64,000 nt of DNA from Pseudomonadota bacterium (lineage in GTDB: Bacteria; Desulfobacterota; Binatia; Binatales; Binataceae), in NCBI GenBank assembly GCA_021324855.1, contig JAJPIG010000028.1:1-64000 (forward strand), written 5' to 3'. The translations under genes were made by a program, and so were the position numbers. Positions 26,730 through 35,239 of the stretch are shown in pieces. Positions within the stretch are counted from its first letter, which is position 1; the number at the start of each line of letters is the position of its first letter. Below the pieces are notes generated by a model. That model was not told the DNA's origin, did no database searches, and saw only the letters and a list, made by a program, of their open reading frames with translations.

Positions 26730-27512
26730 CTACTCATTGTAGCCCAAACGATGCGATAGTTCGCGGCCCGCTTCGAGAATCAGCGGCGCGATCTCAGTGC
26801 CAATGCGCTCATGCGTCACCCGGTACGCGGGGCCCGCAACGCCAAGCGAACCGACCACCGAGCGCGTGTAATCGCGAATCGGAACTGCGACCGAAGCGAC
26901 GTCTTCGAAGTATTCGCCTGAGTCGACCGAGTATCCATCGCGAACCACATTGCGGAGCTGTTCAAGCAGTACGGCGCGATCGACAATCGTGCGGTCGGTA
27001 TGCCGGGGAAGCTGCTCCGGCAACATCGCCTTCACCTGCTCCTCGGGATCGAACGCGAGCTGCGCCTTGCCGGCGGCGGTGCAATGCAGCGGCAATGCTT
27101 CGCCGATCGGAGTCGTAATCTTGACGGCGCGGCCTTCGGGCTCAGCGGCTTCCAACGGTACGATGCCGTCGCGGCGCAGGATCGCAACAAAGGCGCTTTC
27201 GCTGCATCGCTTGGCGACGTCATTGAGGATTGGCCGGGCCTGGCGCACGAGTCCCATATGATGGATATAGCGGCGGCCAAGATGGAGGCATTTGACGCCC
27301 AGCCGATAATTTTCGGAGGTTCGATTCTGTTCGATGTAGCCGCGCGCCTCGAGTGTCGCGAGCAGCCGAAAGACGTTGTTCTTATGCAGCTTCAGGCGCT
27401 TCGACAACTCGGTGACGCCGAGTTCATCGAGATCGCCAAAGTATTGCTCCAGCACGTCGAGCGCATGGGCCACAGATTGGATGATGTAGTTCGTCTTATC
27501 CCGCCTAACCAT
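26730..27512 (-). CDS. IclR-family transcriptional regulator
   Basis: The 260-residue protein has an N-terminal winged helix-turn-helix (about residues 10-65, including LGVTELSKRLKLHKNNVFRLLATLEARGYIEQ) and a C-terminal IclR effector domain. In that domain LPLHCTAAGKAQLAF and VDSGEYFEDVASVAVPIRDY are family marks. It would sense a small carboxylate-like ligand. It lies upstream of etfBA on the same strand and is divergent from the methyltransferase gene across 149 bp, so either set may be its target. A GGAGG ribosome-binding site precedes the ATG. Confidence 0.9.
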   Translation of the reverse strand: MVRRDKTNYIIQSVAHALDVLEQYFGDLDELGVTELSKRLKLHKNNVFRLLATLEARGYIEQNRTSENYRLGVKCLHLGRRYIHHMGLVRQARPILNDVAKRCSESAFVAILRRDGIVPLEAAEPEGRAVKITTPIGEALPLHCTAAGKAQLAFDPEEQVKAMLPEQLPRHTDRTIVDRAVLLEQLRNVVRDGYSVDSGEYFEDVASVAVPIRDYTRSVVGSLGVAGPAYRVTHERIGTEIAPLILEAGRELSHRLGYNE

Positions 27513-27661
27513 GCGGTTTTTCCTCCATTGGACGCGGATCGGAAAAGCTGGCGACGTCCTCTGAAAAGGCGTTTTAATCTAGGCGTCATGCTGACTCGAT
27601 GTCAACGACGAACCGTGCAGATTCACGAAATTGATGTAAACCCTTGTTTTGATTACGTTTT

Positions 27662-28309
27662 ATGACCATGCCACGCTCGCCACATGGCCCCACCTTCGGA
27701 CCCGAGCAGTTCCGCCGGATCGACGAATTCGATGATGAAATCTTCTATGATGGTCCGCGTCTGACCGTCCATATCGATGACTCCGCGCTTGCGGCAGTCA
27801 GCGAAATCTACGGCAATCGCATTCGCCCAGGCGCCGCCATCCTCGATTTGATGAGCAGTTGGCGCTCGCACCTGCCCGAAACTCTTCATCCTGTACAGGT
27901 CGCAGGTCTCGGACTTAGCCGCGTCGAAATGGAAAACAACCCGGCGCTCACTGAAATCGTGGTCCACAACGTCAATCGCGAGCCGCGGCTGCCATTCTGC
28001 GCTCTCACGTTCGACGCTGCCGTGATGACTGTCTCGGTCCAGTATCTGATTCATCCAATCGAGACCTTTGCCGAGATCGGCCGCGTCTTGAAACCGGATG
28101 CACCGTTTATCGTCACATTCTCCAACCGGATGTTTCCGACCAAGGCCGTCGCGATCTGGGTCAACTCATCGGAGCGCGAGCGCGTGGCCCTAGTCGAGCG
28201 CTATTTCGATGAGAGCGGAGTCTTTCGTGATGTCGAATTCATCGATCGAAGCCGGCGCCCGGGTCCGCCGTCGGATCCGATTTACGCCGTGCTCGGAATA
28301 CGCGAGTGA
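27662..28309 (+). CDS. SAM-dependent methyltransferase-like protein
   Basis: The 215-residue class I methyltransferase-like fold has ILDLMSSWRSHLP (residues about 60-72, where motif I normally reads GxGxG but here lacks those glycines), VAGLGLSRVEMENNP, FDAAVMTVSVQYLIHP and IGRVLKPDAPFIVTFSNRMF. The degenerate motif I is shared by a group of proteins near 210 residues annotated as methyltransferase type 11. The substrate is unknown. ATG 27662 and ATG 27668 are both possible starts, and neither has a strong ribosome-binding site. It diverges from the iclR gene. Confidence 0.7.
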   Translation: MTMPRSPHGPTFGPEQFRRIDEFDDEIFYDGPRLTVHIDDSALAAVSEIYGNRIRPGAAILDLMSSWRSHLPETLHPVQVAGLGLSRVEMENNPALTEIVVHNVNREPRLPFCALTFDAAVMTVSVQYLIHPIETFAEIGRVLKPDAPFIVTFSNRMFPTKAVAIWVNSSERERVALVERYFDESGVFRDVEFIDRSRRPGPPSDPIYAVLGIRE

Positions 28310-28365
28310 TTGATGAAACCGATTGCGAATCGAGTAAATTCGATACTATGGAGGCGAGTTGATCG

Positions 28366-29085
28366 ATGCCCGCGCTCGAAATCGAACCGCTCGATGCTCC
28401 GCCGAGCGAGGCCGGGCCCGATAGGCGCACGCGGCGCGAGCAGCCGCTGCCGATCCGGCTCACGCACTGGTTCAACGTCCCGCTGCTCGTCCTGATGGCT
28501 GCGAGCGGGCTGCAGATCTTTTATGCCTATCCGGAGCTGGGTCCGCGCGGCGCGCTCTACCGATGGTATCCGCTTCAAGGCGTGCAACCGCCGTCGTGGA
28601 TTCGGTTCGGCGGATGGCTCGCTGGCGCGCGCCATTGGCATTTCGCGCTGGCCTGGTTCCTGATGCTCAACGGCGCTGTCTATCTCGCGTATTTTTTCTG
28701 GAGCGGCGAATGGCGCCGGCGGTTGTTCCTTCCGAAACGCGACGCCGCCAACGCGTTGCGGATGTTCGCCTACTACACGCACATCGCACGCACTCCGCAG
28801 CCTGACGATTTCTACAATGGTCTTCAGCGGCTCGCGTACACGATTGTGATTATCGTCGGCATCGTGATGGTCCTCTCGGGGCTGGCGATCTACAAACCGG
28901 TGCAGCTTCATTGGCTCACGATGCTCTTCGGCGGCTACGACGGCGCGCGCGTGGTTCATTTCGCCGGACTGTGCATCCTGGCGATGTTCGTCGCGACGCA
29001 TCTGGTGCTCGTCGCGGCTCATCCGCGCGACATCATCAAGATGATCACCGGAGGCGGCCGTGCCGCGCTCGATAGACCGTCGTAA
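28366..29085 (+). CDS. Membrane cytochrome b561-type subunit (partner of molybdoenzyme)
   Basis: The 239-residue protein has four transmembrane helices with heme-ligand histidines: His34 in LTHWFN, His90/His92 in ARHWHFALAW, and two in the C-terminal helices (VHFAGL, ATHLVL). This is the cytochrome b/b6 plan of thiosulfate reductase, NiFe-hydrogenase and MsrQ-like subunits. It overlaps the next gene, a YedY/sulfite oxidase-type molybdoenzyme, by 26 bp. The pair should form a membrane-bound complex exchanging electrons between the quinone pool and the periplasmic molybdenum site. The first 25 residues are an acidic/Pro-rich cytoplasmic head. Confidence 0.85.
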   Translation: MPALEIEPLDAPPSEAGPDRRTRREQPLPIRLTHWFNVPLLVLMAASGLQIFYAYPELGPRGALYRWYPLQGVQPPSWIRFGGWLAGARHWHFALAWFLMLNGAVYLAYFFWSGEWRRRLFLPKRDAANALRMFAYYTHIARTPQPDDFYNGLQRLAYTIVIIVGIVMVLSGLAIYKPVQLHWLTMLFGGYDGARVVHFAGLCILAMFVATHLVLVAAHPRDIIKMITGGGRAALDRPS

Positions 29086-29752
29086 GTTGATTTTGGGCGG
29101 CACCGCCGCATCGCTCCTCGCCGGATGCGACAATCGGGCGAGCGCGTGGTTCCTCAAGGCGATGGAGCGCTGGAACGAGCATTTCCAGGCAGCGCTCTTC
29201 TCGCCTCATCGGCTTGCCCCCGAATTACCGCCCGGAACCGAGACGCCGCTCAGGGATTTCCCTCAGTACTACATCTCCGACGATCTGCCGGAGGCGCCCG
29301 ACGATTGGACGCTCAAGGTCGGCGGCATTGTAAGGCGCCCGCAGGTTCTTACGTTGGACGAGCTAAAAAAAATGCCGCGCACGGCGATGCGCATCCAGCA
29401 TCATTGCGTCGAAGGATGGTCGGCGGTGGCGGCCTGGGCCGGCGTGCGAGTCAGCGACATCGCACACCTAGCCGGACTCGATCCGCGCGCGCGCTATGTC
29501 GAGTTCCGCTCGTTCGATTCGGGATACTGGTCGTCATGGGATTTGCCAAGCGCGTTTCACCCGCAGACCATCCTGGCTTACGAGATGGACGGGATGCCGC
29601 TGCCGCCCGGCCATGGCGCGCCGCTCCGGCTCTATTCCGCGGTCAAGCTCGGCTACAAGATGGTCAAGTATTTGACCGAGGTGAATTTTCTTCCGAATCG
29701 CACAGGCGGCTACTGGGAAGATCAGGGCTACGAATGGTTCGCCGGCGTCTGA
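29060..29752 (+). CDS. Exported molybdopterin-dependent oxidoreductase (sulfite oxidase/YedY family)
   Basis: The 230-residue protein has a Tat-like start (DRRKLILGG), then a lipobox LAGC with Cys23, so it is probably a Tat-exported lipoprotein facing the periplasm. The Moco domain contains the molybdenum ligand Cys116 in QHHCVEGWS, SFDSGYWSSWDLP and LPPGHGAPLRL, which are hallmarks of the sulfite oxidase/MsrP fold. It lacks the dimerisation domain of true sulfite oxidases. The overlap with the upstream cytochrome b gene implies translational coupling. Candidate reactions are sulfoxide reduction or sulfite or other oxyanion chemistry. MoaB and MoaD-MoaE cofactor genes lie 7 kb downstream. Confidence 0.87.
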   Translation: MPRSIDRRKLILGGTAASLLAGCDNRASAWFLKAMERWNEHFQAALFSPHRLAPELPPGTETPLRDFPQYYISDDLPEAPDDWTLKVGGIVRRPQVLTLDELKKMPRTAMRIQHHCVEGWSAVAAWAGVRVSDIAHLAGLDPRARYVEFRSFDSGYWSSWDLPSAFHPQTILAYEMDGMPLPPGHGAPLRLYSAVKLGYKMVKYLTEVNFLPNRTGGYWEDQGYEWFAGV

Positions 29753-29858
29753 TCGCCCTGATGGACAGCCGGGGCCAGCCCGAATACAAGTGGAGCGAAG
29801 CATCCGACCGCATCACTGCAAGAAAAGCGGTGCGGGTTGCGGTCAGTCGCTTATCATT

Positions 29859-30254
29859 ATGATTGCCAATCGAGGATTGCGCCATCTTGCCATCCGCGTC
29901 GCCGACGTCGAGCGCGCGAAGGAGTTTTATTCGCGCGTATTCGGGATGAAGCTCGTTTGGCAGCCCGATCCGGACAACGCCTACCTGAGCGGCGGATGCG
30001 ACAATCTTGCGCTCCATCGCGGAGAGGGCGGCGACCCCCAGGCCCAACGCCTCGATCATCTAGGGTTCGTCGTTGCCTCGATTGCCGAGGTGGAGGCGGC
30101 GTGGGAATGGGCGAATCGCAACCAGCTTTCGATCGTGCACCCGCTGCGGCGTCATCGTGATGGCTCAGTCTCGTTCTACATCGCAGATCCGGACGGCAAC
30201 GTGATCCAGGTGCTCTACGAGCCCGCCATCAGCCCGCTGCGCTTCGAAGGCTGA
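29859..30254 (+). CDS. VOC/glyoxalase-family protein
   Basis: The 131-residue protein contains two beta-alpha-beta-beta-beta modules of the vicinal oxygen chelate fold. HLAIRVADVERAKEFYSRVFG lies at the start, HLGFVV in the middle and FYIADPDGNVIQVLYE at the end. His10, His70 and the late Glu are plausible metal ligands. The ATG at 29859 begins the domain; a longer frame (from 29790) and a TTG at 29874 are alternative starts. It could be a lyase, dioxygenase or thiol transferase. The family name alone is secure. Confidence 0.8.
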   Translation: MIANRGLRHLAIRVADVERAKEFYSRVFGMKLVWQPDPDNAYLSGGCDNLALHRGEGGDPQAQRLDHLGFVVASIAEVEAAWEWANRNQLSIVHPLRRHRDGSVSFYIADPDGNVIQVLYEPAISPLRFEG

Positions 30255-30285
30255 CCGCCTAGCCCGGTAGAGGGTAGAGGTCACG

Positions 30286-31398
30286 ATGATCAGGAATCGC
30301 GTCAGCGCCGAAGCGACGGCCGCATATGCCCGCCGCTTCCCGAAACTCGACGGCAACTACCGCCCGATGCTCGGGCTGTCGGTGTCGTCGATCGGAATCG
30401 GCACCTATCTCGGCGACCACGATGATCGCACCGATGCCGAGTACGAGGCCGCGCTGCGTGTCGCGCTGCTCGGCGGCATCAACCTGGTCGACACGGCGGT
30501 GAATTATCGCTTCCAGCGCAGCGAGCGATGCGTGGGGCGCGTGATCAAGGAACTGGTCGGGAGCGGCGAGTTGCGCCGCGAGGAGATCGTGGTCGCGACC
30601 AAGGGCGGCTACATCACGTTCGATCGCGAGTTGCCGGCGAATCCGCGCGAGTGGTTCAACGAGAACTACGTCAAGCCGGGAATCATCGGAGCGGGCGAGC
30701 TGGTCGAGGGCTCGCATTGCATGACGCCGCGGTATCTCGATCGGATGCTCGCGATGAGTCTCGAGAATCTCGGCCTGGAGAGCGTCGACATCTATTACCT
30801 GCATAATCCCGAGACTCAGCTTGCGGCGGTCAGCCGCGATGAATTTCGCGCCCGCATTCGCCGCGCCTTCAAGCTGCTGGAAAGCAAAGTTGCGGAGGGC
30901 AAGATCGGCGTCTATGGCGCGGCGACTTGGAACGGCTTCCGCGTCGCGCCGCGCGATCAGTCGTATCTGTCGATCGCCGAGCTGGTCGGCCTTGCACGCG
31001 AGGTCGGCGGCGCGGACCATCACTTCCGCGTCATCCAGATGCCGTACAATCTCGCGATGCCCGAGGCGTTCACGGTCATCAACCAGGCCACGCCCGATGG
31101 CGAGAACTCGCCGCTCGCCGCCGCCGGCGCGATGGACCTCGCGGTCTGCGCCAGCGGGTCGCTGCTGCAAGGCCGATTGACCAAGGACTTGCCGCCGGTG
31201 GTTGCCGAAGCGATGGCCGGGCTCGCGAGCGACGGACAGCGCGCAGCACAGTTCGTCCGTTCGACGCCCGGCATCAACGTTGCGCTGGTCGGGATGAAGA
31301 CCGTCAGACACGTGCGCGAGATGCTCGAGCTCGCGAGCCATCCGCCGGCTACCCGCGACTCCCTGATGAAGCTCTTCAAGCCTGCTCCTCAAGACTGA
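30286..31398 (+). CDS. Aldo/keto reductase family oxidoreductase
   Basis: The 370-residue TIM-barrel NAD(P)H-dependent oxidoreductase shows SIGIGTYLGDHDD, INLVDTAVNYR with the catalytic Asp/Tyr-region residues, VVATKGGY containing the catalytic Lys, SVDIYYLHNPE with the catalytic His, and GKIGVYGAATW. It is about 50 residues longer than typical aldo/keto reductases because of insertions after the Lys strand. A GAGGGTAGAGG ribosome-binding site precedes the ATG. No partner gene indicates the substrate. Confidence 0.85.
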   Translation: MIRNRVSAEATAAYARRFPKLDGNYRPMLGLSVSSIGIGTYLGDHDDRTDAEYEAALRVALLGGINLVDTAVNYRFQRSERCVGRVIKELVGSGELRREEIVVATKGGYITFDRELPANPREWFNENYVKPGIIGAGELVEGSHCMTPRYLDRMLAMSLENLGLESVDIYYLHNPETQLAAVSRDEFRARIRRAFKLLESKVAEGKIGVYGAATWNGFRVAPRDQSYLSIAELVGLAREVGGADHHFRVIQMPYNLAMPEAFTVINQATPDGENSPLAAAGAMDLAVCASGSLLQGRLTKDLPPVVAEAMAGLASDGQRAAQFVRSTPGINVALVGMKTVRHVREMLELASHPPATRDSLMKLFKPAPQD

Positions 31399-31530
31399 TT
31401 CCGATCGCAATTGGTCGGAGGGGGGTGTTGTCTGCTCGCGGGAGGGTTACAATGGCGCCGTCGCATCGCTTGGCGATCCGGAATTAGCAGGACCGCTCTG
31501 GACGGAGCGGTGCGCAAGGACTTCGAGAGG

Positions 31531-32445
31531 ATGATTGATCGTCGGGCGAACGCTGGATGTCTCCTTGCCTGGGCGCTGGTTGCGGCGTTCTCCGCGATCA
31601 TCGGGCTTTCGCCGGGTGTGCTATGCGCCGACTGGGCTGATTTCCCTCCGACCGCGTTTAAGATCTATAGCGAAGACGGCAGCCAGCTTGTCGGCGATAG
31701 TCACTACCAGGTCGAGCGCCTCGGTCCGGACCGATTGCAGTTGCATGGCGAAAATCATTATCGGAACGGCCAGTACGACATCGAGAGCGACACGCTGGAA
31801 CTGCACCCCGGCCAACCGGTTCCACTGCTGAAGAAGTTCAGCCACGTCTTCTACAAGCCGAACGGTTCCGTCTTCATAGCCGGCACCGCCAACCTCCAGA
31901 CTGGCGAGGCGGTCTGCATCAACGATCAGAACGGCAAGAACGAGCGCTACACCGACCACTTCGATTTTCCAACCGATACGTACGCGGGCGCATCGATCCT
32001 GATTCCGATGGTGCACGCGCTCCGTAAGGGCATCACCACGCCGATTCGGATGCATTTCTTCGATTGCACGCCGAAGCCGAAGCTCCTCACGATCGAAGCG
32101 ACACCGAATTTATCGACCCCGGGATGGCAGTACTATCCGGGTCAGCTCGTTGAGATACAGGCCAAGCCGGATCTCGGATGGCTGGACCTGCTGGCGGCTC
32201 CGTTTCTGCCCACGATGCACGCGTGGTTCAATCCGGCTGAGGGCTTTAGCTACGTCGGCGGCAGGATCAATCGATATTTCTACAGCAAGGCGCACGTGAT
32301 GCTCGTGAAGGTAAAGCCGGGCGAGCAGATTGCCGCGCCAATGGCCACGGGTTCATCGAGCGCAGTTGTGGGCACCAACGAGGTTGCTCCGCCGGCCGCG
32401 ACCTCCGCGGCGCAGACTGATGCGACGCCGCCGCGCCAACCCTGA
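31531..32445 (+). CDS. Exported protein of unknown function
   Basis: The 304-residue protein begins at ATG 31531 with a signal peptide (MIDRRANAGCLLAWALVAAFSA..., cut near LCA|DWADF). The mature part is beta-rich, with repeated short strands (KIYSEDGSQLVGDSHYQVERL, HFDFPTDTYAGASILIPM), and ends in an Ala/Thr/Pro-rich tail. The layout recalls periplasmic beta-barrel or lipocalin-like domains with a DUF3108-like flavour, but no family is named with confidence. The frame extends to 31411 without a plausible upstream start. It probably stands alone after the aldo/keto reductase gene. Confidence 0.6.
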   Translation: MIDRRANAGCLLAWALVAAFSAIIGLSPGVLCADWADFPPTAFKIYSEDGSQLVGDSHYQVERLGPDRLQLHGENHYRNGQYDIESDTLELHPGQPVPLLKKFSHVFYKPNGSVFIAGTANLQTGEAVCINDQNGKNERYTDHFDFPTDTYAGASILIPMVHALRKGITTPIRMHFFDCTPKPKLLTIEATPNLSTPGWQYYPGQLVEIQAKPDLGWLDLLAAPFLPTMHAWFNPAEGFSYVGGRINRYFYSKAHVMLVKVKPGEQIAAPMATGSSSAVVGTNEVAPPAATSAAQTDATPPRQP

Positions 32446-32492
32446 CAGCGCTGCGGTTATCGAAACTGACTCGTGGGAGTCAGACCAGCGGC

Positions 32493-32711
32493 TTAAAAGT
32501 GAGTGACGCCTTCACCGTCATAATGGCGGACAGTGGAAGGCTTGGGCTTGCGATACTGGAACGCGGTCTGGCAGGTGGTGCAGGTGCCTTCGATTTCGGT
32601 GCTGCCGTGCCGGCGAACCAGTTTGACGTAACGTACGACTCCGTCGCTGCAAAGGTGACCCGCGACCGGGAAGTCGTACACCGTGCGAACGGTGTTGGTT
32701 GAGTCTGCCAT
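32493..32711 (-). CDS. Small zinc-ribbon-like protein
   Basis: The 72-residue protein contains an early Cys (HLCSDG) and a CTTC pair followed by basic aromatic residues (CQTAFQYRK). Together these could bind one metal ion as a small zinc ribbon. An AGGGAA ribosome-binding site lies 5 nt before ATG 32711, which supports this start over the longer frame to 32749. It points away from the biotin carboxylase gene. Function is unknown. Confidence 0.5.
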   Translation of the reverse strand: MADSTNTVRTVYDFPVAGHLCSDGVVRYVKLVRRHGSTEIEGTCTTCQTAFQYRKPKPSTVRHYDGEGVTHF

Positions 32712-32840
32712 CGTTTCCCTAATGCTCCTTCATGCAGAAATCCTTGCATCGGTTATCGGTTACGGGTAACTGCCTCACTTGCCACATCCACGTCGCCCCG
32801 GATGCAACGGGGAGTTTTTAACTTTAGTGAATTGCGCACG

Positions 32841-32880
32841 TCGATCAATATTTTTTTCGTTCGATCAAAAAATTTTTCGT
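32841..32880. repeat. Two tandem 20-bp AT-rich repeats upstream of the biotin carboxylase gene
   Basis: Units 32841-32860 and 32861-32880 both begin TCGATCAA and end TTTTTCGT and match at 17 of 20 positions. The A and T runs are phased at 20 bp, about two helical turns, within otherwise very GC-rich DNA. This is a plausible regulator site or curved upstream element for the promoter that follows. Confidence 0.6.
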
Positions 32881-32913
32881 AAAAATCTTCGTGACGCGCG
32901 CCGCGGCGGGCTG

Positions 32914-32922
32914 TGCTACACT
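32914..32922 (+). promoter_or_regulatory. Candidate extended -10 promoter of accC
   Basis: TGCTACACT forms an extended -10 ending 20 bp before ATG 32943. The predicted leader is about 14 nt and has no Shine-Dalgarno sequence. The AT-rich tandem repeats lie about 35-70 bp upstream, where an UP-element or activator would sit. Confidence 0.35.
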
Positions 32923-32942
32923 CGGGCGCATCCGTAAACCGC

Positions 32943-34424
32943 ATGCGCAAGCTCCTGGTCGCCAATCGTGGTGAGATCGCACTTCGCATCATCAGAAGCG
33001 CGCGCGCCCTCGGGATTGCGACGGTCGCCGTCTACTCCGATGCCGATGCGGGCGCGACGTATCTCGCCGCCGCCGACGACGCCATCCGCATAGGCGCTCC
33101 AGAAGCGGCTGCGAGCTATCTCAACTCCGACGCGATCCTCGCCGCGGCGCGCGCCGCGGGCGTCGATGCCATCCATCCCGGCTATGGATTCCTCTCGGAA
33201 CGTCCCCAGTTCGCCCGTGCGGTCGCGGAGAGCGGCTTCACCTTCGTCGGTCCGCCGGCCGCCGCGATGGCCACGTTGGGGAACAAGGTCGCGGCGCGCC
33301 GGCTTGCGGTGCAATCGGGCGTGCCGGTCGTCCCGGGTCTCGATGTTGCCGATCCGACTGCGGCTCGCCGCCTCGGCGCGGCCGTCGGATACCCGCTTTT
33401 GGTCAAAGCGGCGGCGGGCGGCGGCGGGCGCGGAATGCGCGTGGTCAAAGCCGAGCGCGAACTCGATGGAGCGTTGGAAGCGGCCGCGCGCGAGGCGCAG
33501 GCCGCGTTCGGCGATGGCCGCCTGTTCCTCGAAAAGTATCTCGCCCGTTCGCGCCACATCGAAGTGCAGGTGATCGGGGACCAATTCGGGAAGCTGGTCA
33601 CGCTCGGCGAGCGCGATTGCTCGATTCAGCGGCGTCATCAAAAGATCATCGAGGAGTCGCCGGCGCCGGGACTCGATGCCGCGATGCGCACGCAGATGGC
33701 GGAAGCGGCGATTCGCCTGTTTCGCGCTGCCGGGTACGTCAATGCGGGTACGGCCGAGTTCCTGGTCGACGGCGACAGCTTTTATTTCCTCGAAGCCAAT
33801 ACGCGCCTGCAGGTTGAGCATCCGGTGACCGAGATGCGCTTCGGATGCGACCTGGTGGCGGAGCAACTCAGGATCGCAGACGGCGAAGCGCTTGCCGACC
33901 CGCCAACGCCGGCCGGCCACGCGATCGAATGTCGGATCTATGCTGAAGATGCCGAGCGCGGTTTCCATCCCGTCGCAGGACGTGTTGAGTATCTGAATCT
34001 GCCCGCCGGACCGGGCATCCGCATCGATACGCATCTCGCAACCGGACTCGAAATCTCGACCTGGTATGACGGGATGGTCGCGAAGCTGATCGCCTGGGGC
34101 GCCGATCGCGCGCAGGCCCGCACGCGTCTGCTCGGCGCGCTCGCGGAATTCTCGTTGCTCGGCGTCGGCCATACTGCTGCCTTTCTCTACGACATCATCG
34201 CCAGCAAGCCGTTTGGCGACATCGATCTTTCGACGCACTTCATCGATGAATTCTTCACCGGCTGGCGTCCGGCGGAGACCGATCTCGAAACGGCGCTGAT
34301 CGGTTGCCTGCTTGCTGCCGACGCCGCCACGAACGTTGATCGCACCACGCCGTCAAGAGCGCCGGCGGAGTCGCGCTCGCCGTGGGAGCGGCTGCCTCGA
34401 TTCGAGCCGTGGGGTGGCCGGTGA
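32943..34424 (+). CDS. accC: Biotin carboxylase (acyl-CoA carboxylase alpha-type subunit)
   Basis: The 493-residue ATP-grasp enzyme carboxylates biotin with bicarbonate and ATP. Visible marks are the start MRKLLVANRGEIALRIIRSA, GYGFLSERPQFA, the glycine loop AAAGGGGRGMR (about 156-166), HIEVQVIGD, ERDCSIQRRHQKIIEESPA and the active-site EANTRLQVEHPVTE. It is about 45 residues longer than AccC, and the end (WERLPRFEPW) resembles the region after the biotin carboxylase domain in MccA/PccA-type alpha subunits. The biotin carrier gene starts inside its stop codon (GTGA overlap). No carboxyltransferase gene is in the window, so the acyl-CoA substrate is unknown. Confidence 0.92.
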   Translation: MRKLLVANRGEIALRIIRSARALGIATVAVYSDADAGATYLAAADDAIRIGAPEAAASYLNSDAILAAARAAGVDAIHPGYGFLSERPQFARAVAESGFTFVGPPAAAMATLGNKVAARRLAVQSGVPVVPGLDVADPTAARRLGAAVGYPLLVKAAAGGGGRGMRVVKAERELDGALEAAAREAQAAFGDGRLFLEKYLARSRHIEVQVIGDQFGKLVTLGERDCSIQRRHQKIIEESPAPGLDAAMRTQMAEAAIRLFRAAGYVNAGTAEFLVDGDSFYFLEANTRLQVEHPVTEMRFGCDLVAEQLRIADGEALADPPTPAGHAIECRIYAEDAERGFHPVAGRVEYLNLPAGPGIRIDTHLATGLEISTWYDGMVAKLIAWGADRAQARTRLLGALAEFSLLGVGHTAAFLYDIIASKPFGDIDLSTHFIDEFFTGWRPAETDLETALIGCLLAADAATNVDRTTPSRAPAESRSPWERLPRFEPWGGR

Positions 34425-34951
34425 AGGTTAAGCGCTTTTCCGATTCCCACGAATTCGAGGTCGAGTTGGTTTCACGCGAAGGCGCGAAGCTGCACGCGCG
34501 CATCGACGGACGCGAAGTCGAGGCCCGTGTCGAGCCGCTCTTCGACGGCAGCACGATCGTCACGCTCCACGGGCGGCGCATACGCGTGGCCGCCAGGCGG
34601 CGCCGGGAATCGATCCTCGTTGCCGCGGGGCCCGCAGCCTTCGAGTTCCGCGCGATCGAGGAGCGCACCGCGCGCGCCGCTTATGGTCTGGTCACGCCCG
34701 AGGTGACCGCCCCGATGCCCGGGAAGGTGCTCAAGGTAATGGTCCATGCAGGCGAGCGGGTCGAGGCGGGCCGGCCGCTGGTCGTAATGGAAGCGATGAA
34801 GATGGAGACGACGCTCTATGCCGAGGGCGCCGCGATTGTGAAGCGAATTGCCGTCGCGCCCGGCGACGCGGTCGACCATGGCGCGGTGCTGATCGAACTC
34901 AGCCCGGTTTCGCCCCCGTCATCGCCCGCATCTGATCGGCAAGATTCCTGA
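34421..34951 (+). CDS. Biotin carboxyl carrier protein subunit
   Basis: The 176-residue protein has an N-terminal BT-like beta domain (about 1-95) and a C-terminal biotinyl domain. The domain carries the biotinylation motif EAMKMET, preceded by the TAPMPGKVLKVMV strand. The GTG start at 34421 overlaps the accC stop by 4 bp (GTGA), so it is translationally coupled. The pair looks like an MccA/PccA-type fused subunit split in two at the linker. The 3' end overlaps a convergent small gene by about 53 bp. Confidence 0.88.
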   Translation: MKVKRFSDSHEFEVELVSREGAKLHARIDGREVEARVEPLFDGSTIVTLHGRRIRVAARRRRESILVAAGPAAFEFRAIEERTARAAYGLVTPEVTAPMPGKVLKVMVHAGERVEAGRPLVVMEAMKMETTLYAEGAAIVKRIAVAPGDAVDHGAVLIELSPVSPPSSPASDRQDS

Positions 34952-35135
34952 GCCATGCGTCGAATTCGGCGTCGTCGCGCTCGACAATAATCTCGAACTT
35001 GCCGCCCGGCAGACGACGTATTCGTCCCGGATGCTCCGGTCGCAGCGGGATGACGACCGCCTCGCGCGAGATGCCGAGAGGCTCCAGAAGGGCGAAGATT
35101 TTTTCGATCTCAGCGAGCGTCACCGCTTTCGGCAT
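34899..35135 (-). CDS. Small protein of unknown function
   Basis: The 78-residue protein starts MPKAVTLAEIEKIFALLEPLGI and continues with an RPEHPGRIRRLPGGKFEIIVERDD strand pair and a helix (AEFDAWLRNLADQMRA). It reads like a small alpha-beta protein with many charged residues, and its coding bias fits this strand. An in-frame extension to 35252 exists but lacks a ribosome-binding site near its start. Its 3' end overlaps the BCCP gene. No family is recognised. Confidence 0.5.
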   Translation of the reverse strand: MPKAVTLAEIEKIFALLEPLGISREAVVIPLRPEHPGRIRRLPGGKFEIIVERDDAEFDAWLRNLADQMRAMTGAKPG

Positions 35136-35239
35136 CGTCCGGTCTCCTGCATCGGTTCGCTCGGGCGAGCGTCCGATGGTTATGATAATCTCAGTAGCAG
35201 CGAGCTCAACGCCAACGCGGGGCTCTGGCGGAGGCGAAT

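Noticed and set aside
32916..34238. A 440-codon minus-strand frame opposite accC
   Set aside because: The biotin carboxylase motifs are on the plus strand and the antisense product has no domain.
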